Positions 44,594-46,748 of a DNA stretch of 46,748 nucleotides are shown here, piece after piece (position 1 is the first letter of the stretch; each line of letters opens with the position of its first letter). The notes beneath the pieces are model-generated. The model saw nothing but the letters and a program-made list of their open reading frames with translations. It had not been told where the DNA came from and did not search any database. The DNA is from Marinobacterium nitratireducens (GTDB taxonomy: Bacteria > Pseudomonadota > Gammaproteobacteria > Pseudomonadales > Balneatricaceae): the NCBI RefSeq assembly GCF_014645375.1, contig NZ_BMLT01000021.1:1-46748 (forward strand), written 5' to 3'. Both the position numbers and the translations under genes were made by a program.

Positions 44594-44961
44594 GCGAAGA
44601 ATTGAAGATCTGCCCGCTTAAAGACGGCGAGCGCCTCGGCTTGATGAATCATGACTCGGTGCGCGCCGCCACCATTGAGGATATTCGCAGACTATTGCCA
44701 GAAGGCTATGCACTGGTGCGGAACAATAAGCCAGAAGACGGCAGCCCTGATTATGGCGAACCGATACTGGTTGCCCTTAATGGCGTCTGGCAGCACGTTA
44801 CGTACATGCGAGACGGAGCAGATGATTGTGAAGACTGGGTTGAGCCGTACCACTTCGACCACGACGACAGCTGCAAATCATTTTGGCGCAATGTGACCGC
44901 GTGGGTTCCGGTGAGCGATCTTCCGCTAGCGGCGCACACAGCGCAGGAGAACAGTGAATGA
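44590..44961 (+). CDS. Hypothetical protein with C-terminal DUF551-like segment, 123 aa
   Basis: ATG 44590 is preceded by GGAGGAAG. The C-terminal region (SFWRNVTAWVPVSDLP) resembles the DUF551-type tails found in lambdoid left-operon proteins. The N-terminal part has LLPEGYALVRNNKPEDGSPD and a likely small alpha/beta fold. Function unknown. It is coupled to the next gene by ATGA. Confidence 0.6.
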   Translation: MSEELKICPLKDGERLGLMNHDSVRAATIEDIRRLLPEGYALVRNNKPEDGSPDYGEPILVALNGVWQHVTYMRDGADDCEDWVEPYHFDHDDSCKSFWRNVTAWVPVSDLPLAAHTAQENSE

Positions 44962-45245
44962 CTAAACCGAACTGCTGCGAGCACTGCAATGACGGTGATG
45001 GCAATTGCGCCTACCCCTATTACGGCGTAGCGCCGCACGAGTGCTTCTGGAAAAAAACGGGCGGATTCAATAATCCGCTTGGAACCAGCACCCTGCTTCC
45101 GCGAGAGGAGTGGCCTGAAAACTTTTCGGAAGATCCGGAGGCACCCGGCTGCGGGATTTATACGCATTGCACGGAGTGCGGTCGCCCAAATGAGACGCCA
45201 GCCACAGGCGACGCCCAACACAGCGAACAGGAGAGCACGCCATGA
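44958..45245 (+). CDS. Cys-rich small protein, 95 aa
   Basis: The N-terminus has CCEHCNDGDGNCAYPYYGVA followed by HECFWKK, and the C-terminal half has CGIYTHCTECGRPN. This gives two metal-binding clusters, likely for zinc. It overlaps both neighbours by ATGA. It resembles small phage zinc proteins of unknown function. Confidence 0.6.
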   Translation: MTKPNCCEHCNDGDGNCAYPYYGVAPHECFWKKTGGFNNPLGTSTLLPREEWPENFSEDPEAPGCGIYTHCTECGRPNETPATGDAQHSEQESTP

Positions 45246-45442
45246 GCATGGTCACGCTACGCAAATACCTGGAAAACAGCGGAGAGTCACGTTCGCGGTT
45301 TTACGACCTGCGCGAACAGGGGGAGTACCTGGAAGGCGTGCACTACCATTATGATAAGCGCGGCAAGGTCTGGATTGATGATGAGGCAATGGCAGCATGG
45401 GTAAGAGGCGAGAAACCGAAGCGATCCCGGCGCGTGGCGTAA
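45242..45442 (+). CDS. xis: Excisionase-like recombination directionality factor
   Basis: The 66-aa basic protein has a winged-helix/MerR-like segment (VTLRKYLENSGESRSRFYDL then REQGEYLEGVHYHYDKRGKV) with an acidic-basic end, as in small excisionases. It lies directly upstream of the integrase and overlaps its start by 46 bp, the usual Xis-Int arrangement. It would bend attR/attL DNA and shift integration to excision. The family call is by pattern and location. Confidence 0.7.
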   Translation: MSMVTLRKYLENSGESRSRFYDLREQGEYLEGVHYHYDKRGKVWIDDEAMAAWVRGEKPKRSRRVA

Positions 45443-46650
45443 GCATCCGCACGACCCAGGCCGGCACCGAAATCCTGCAGCTGGCTTTCTCATACAAGGG
45501 CAAGCGCTACCGCAAGTCCCTGAATGTCTCCCCCACCCGCAACAACATCCTCGCCGCCAACCGCCGTCTCGAGCAGATCAAACTCGATATCCAGATGGGC
45601 GTATTCGACCTGGAGAAGTATTTCGACACGCCGGATCCGCTGGCCCAGGCCAAAAGCGCCACCATCGGCGACCTGGTTTGGGAGCGCATGGAGCGCAAGC
45701 GGCGGATCGAGGGCGCCAACGGCTGGGATGCCTCAACCTATGGCGAGCGGCTGAAGCTGTACCGCAACCACATTGCGCCGAACTTTGGTCACCTGACCGT
45801 ACCGGAGCTCACCGCCCGGCATATCAAGGACTGGCTGACCAGGCAGACGTTCTCGCTGAGCTACGGACAGATCATCATGTCGCTGCTGAACCCCATCGTC
45901 GCCGAGGCCCTGGCAGACGGCGTGATCGACCGCCACCCGTACCAGCATATCAAGCTGGCCGACTACCTGACGCAGCGCACCACCCGGCAGCGCAAGGAGC
46001 GTATCGATCCGCTGGACGAGCAGGAGGTGCATGCCCTGCTCGGCAGCATCCGCAAGCCGCAGGAGCGCAACTATCTGCAGTTCATGCTGTTCAGCGGGTT
46101 ACGGCTGCAGGAAGGCCCCCTGGTACGCTGGGAAGATATCGACTGGAACCACCGCACGTTACTGGTGAGCCGCGCCATCGGCCATGCCAACGACAAAGAG
46201 TATGTGAAATCGACCAAGACCGGCGAGGAGCGCACTGTCGAACTGACACCGCCCGCCTGGGATGCCCTGATGAGTCAGAGGCAGTTCACTCAGCTGCAGG
46301 GCGAACTGATCTTTGTGCCGCCCTATCACCGCCGGGATATGGCCTACGAATGGATGTCGCGCACCTATATCCGCAGCCTCTGGGCCCGAGCGCTGAAGCA
46401 GGCCGGCATACGCTCAGCCAACCGATCGCCGAAGCAGACCCGACACACCTTCTGCAGCCTGATGATCGCCGCCGGCAAGCCGCTGACCTGGGTGGCGCAG
46501 CAGGCCGGGCATTCCTCGCTGGCCATGCTCGAGCAGCACTACGCCAAGGCAGTGCGCCTGGCTGCCAACCGGCATCAGGAATACAGCTTTGAAGGCGCGC
46601 TTCAGGAAGCGATTGAGCGCGACGAGACTGCCAAAAAACTCCAGTCCTGA
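45397..46650 (+). CDS. int: Tyrosine integrase
   Basis: The 417-aa protein has an N-terminal Arm-type DNA-binding part (GVSIRTTQAGTEILQLAFSY then KGKRYRKSL), a central core-binding domain and a C-terminal catalytic domain. Catalytic residues: Arg in FSGLRLQEG, Lys in KSTKTGEE, Arg in TRHTF, His in AGHSS, Tyr in LEQHYAKAV. The first His of the usual H-x-x-R box is replaced (PKQTR), a change seen in some phage integrases. It has no ribosome binding site of its own of good strength and overlaps xis, so it is coupled to it. Confidence 0.92.
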   Translation: MGKRRETEAIPARGVSIRTTQAGTEILQLAFSYKGKRYRKSLNVSPTRNNILAANRRLEQIKLDIQMGVFDLEKYFDTPDPLAQAKSATIGDLVWERMERKRRIEGANGWDASTYGERLKLYRNHIAPNFGHLTVPELTARHIKDWLTRQTFSLSYGQIIMSLLNPIVAEALADGVIDRHPYQHIKLADYLTQRTTRQRKERIDPLDEQEVHALLGSIRKPQERNYLQFMLFSGLRLQEGPLVRWEDIDWNHRTLLVSRAIGHANDKEYVKSTKTGEERTVELTPPAWDALMSQRQFTQLQGELIFVPPYHRRDMAYEWMSRTYIRSLWARALKQAGIRSANRSPKQTRHTFCSLMIAAGKPLTWVAQQAGHSSLAMLEQHYAKAVRLAANRHQEYSFEGALQEAIERDETAKKLQS

Positions 46651-46663
46651 GCGTGTGTCGCTC

Positions 46664-46674
46664 GTGTGTCATTT
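46664..46674. repeat. Right copy of the 11-bp terminal repeat, candidate attR core
   Basis: GTGTGTCATTT matches 16-26. It lies 14 bp after the int stop within a GTGTG-rich stretch (also GTGTGTC at 46653-46659 and TGTGTG near 46674). Further right, AGGACA occurs twice (near 46700 and 46709). Such short repeats could be arm sites of integrase. The final 98 bp hold no gene. Confidence 0.3.
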
Positions 46675-46748
46675 GTGTGCCTTTTTGCTGGACTGTATAG
46701 GACACAATAGGACAAACAACCGCGCCACAGACGTACATCAAGTTATTG

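Noticed and set aside
45678-46592. Alternative plus frame inside the integrase gene
   Set aside because: The integrase frame has all catalytic residues; the alternative frame has no start signal and an unusual Arg/Ala-rich composition.
46690-46715. A third LexA box near ACTGTATAGGACAC after int
   Set aside because: Only the left half CTGT is present; the right half ACAG at the needed spacing is missing.

Overview
The window is a complete or nearly complete temperate siphophage-type prophage of about 46.7 kb. The host is probably a gammaproteobacterium with a GC-rich genome. The evidence is two CTGT-N8-ACAG LexA boxes of the enterobacterial/pseudomonad type, a near-consensus rrn-type boxA (GCTCTTTAACA), and phage families common in Pseudomonas, Halomonas and Marinobacter-like prophages. 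The species cannot be named from the sequence. A tyrosine integrase lies at the right edge and tail-end accessory genes at the left edge. This is the order expected when a lambdoid genome opens at attP, and an 11-bp direct repeat occurs at both ends.

Layout, left to right. 1-600: two small plus-strand ORFs and a perfect 24-bp palindrome. 621-1199: a plus-strand sugar-type formyltransferase. 1177-25052 (minus strand): one long late operon, read right to left. It holds two small genes, SAR-type endolysin, holin, class 3 lipase, terminase, portal, scaffold, P22-like coat, connectors, MuF protein, tail tube, a frameshifted pair of tail assembly chaperones, tape measure and tail tip. It ends in a tail-tip protein carrying an inserted von Willebrand A domain and a tail protein with FN3, lectin-like and sialidase domains. 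A Q/pR'/tR'-like control segment lies at 25053-26038.

25260-33810 (minus strand): the early rightward-type operon. In order of transcription it encodes Cro-like, CII-like, an Acb2-like anti-CBASS protein, SEC-C protein, O-like initiator with iterons inside the gene, DnaC-like loader, NinB, a Ref-like nuclease interrupted and duplicated by an AP2/HNH homing endonuclease, a RelA/SpoT-type HD hydrolase, a DUF1064 nuclease and several small proteins. 33811-35110: the immunity region. It has a CI-type repressor without a peptidase domain, a convergent small gene behind a LexA box (a candidate antirepressor), and a second XRE regulator. 35110-35496: a lipoprotein moron.

35650-46650 (plus strand): the left-type early operon. 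A promoter flanked by sequences resembling the CI/Cro operators is followed by a leader of about 340 nt that is rich in hairpins and carries a boxA. It is followed by tightly overlapping small genes, a RecE-like exonuclease and RecT-like annealing protein pair, a TGT/DpdA-like protein, SSB, excisionase and integrase.

The most interesting parts are the surface-targeting set at the left end (sialidase tail, vWA tail-tip insertion, formyltransferase under a large palindrome), the SOS-switch architecture, the structured antitermination-like leader, the Acb2 homologue, and the homing endonuclease with a second diverged copy of its target gene start. Family calls are from recognised motifs; no database search was run.
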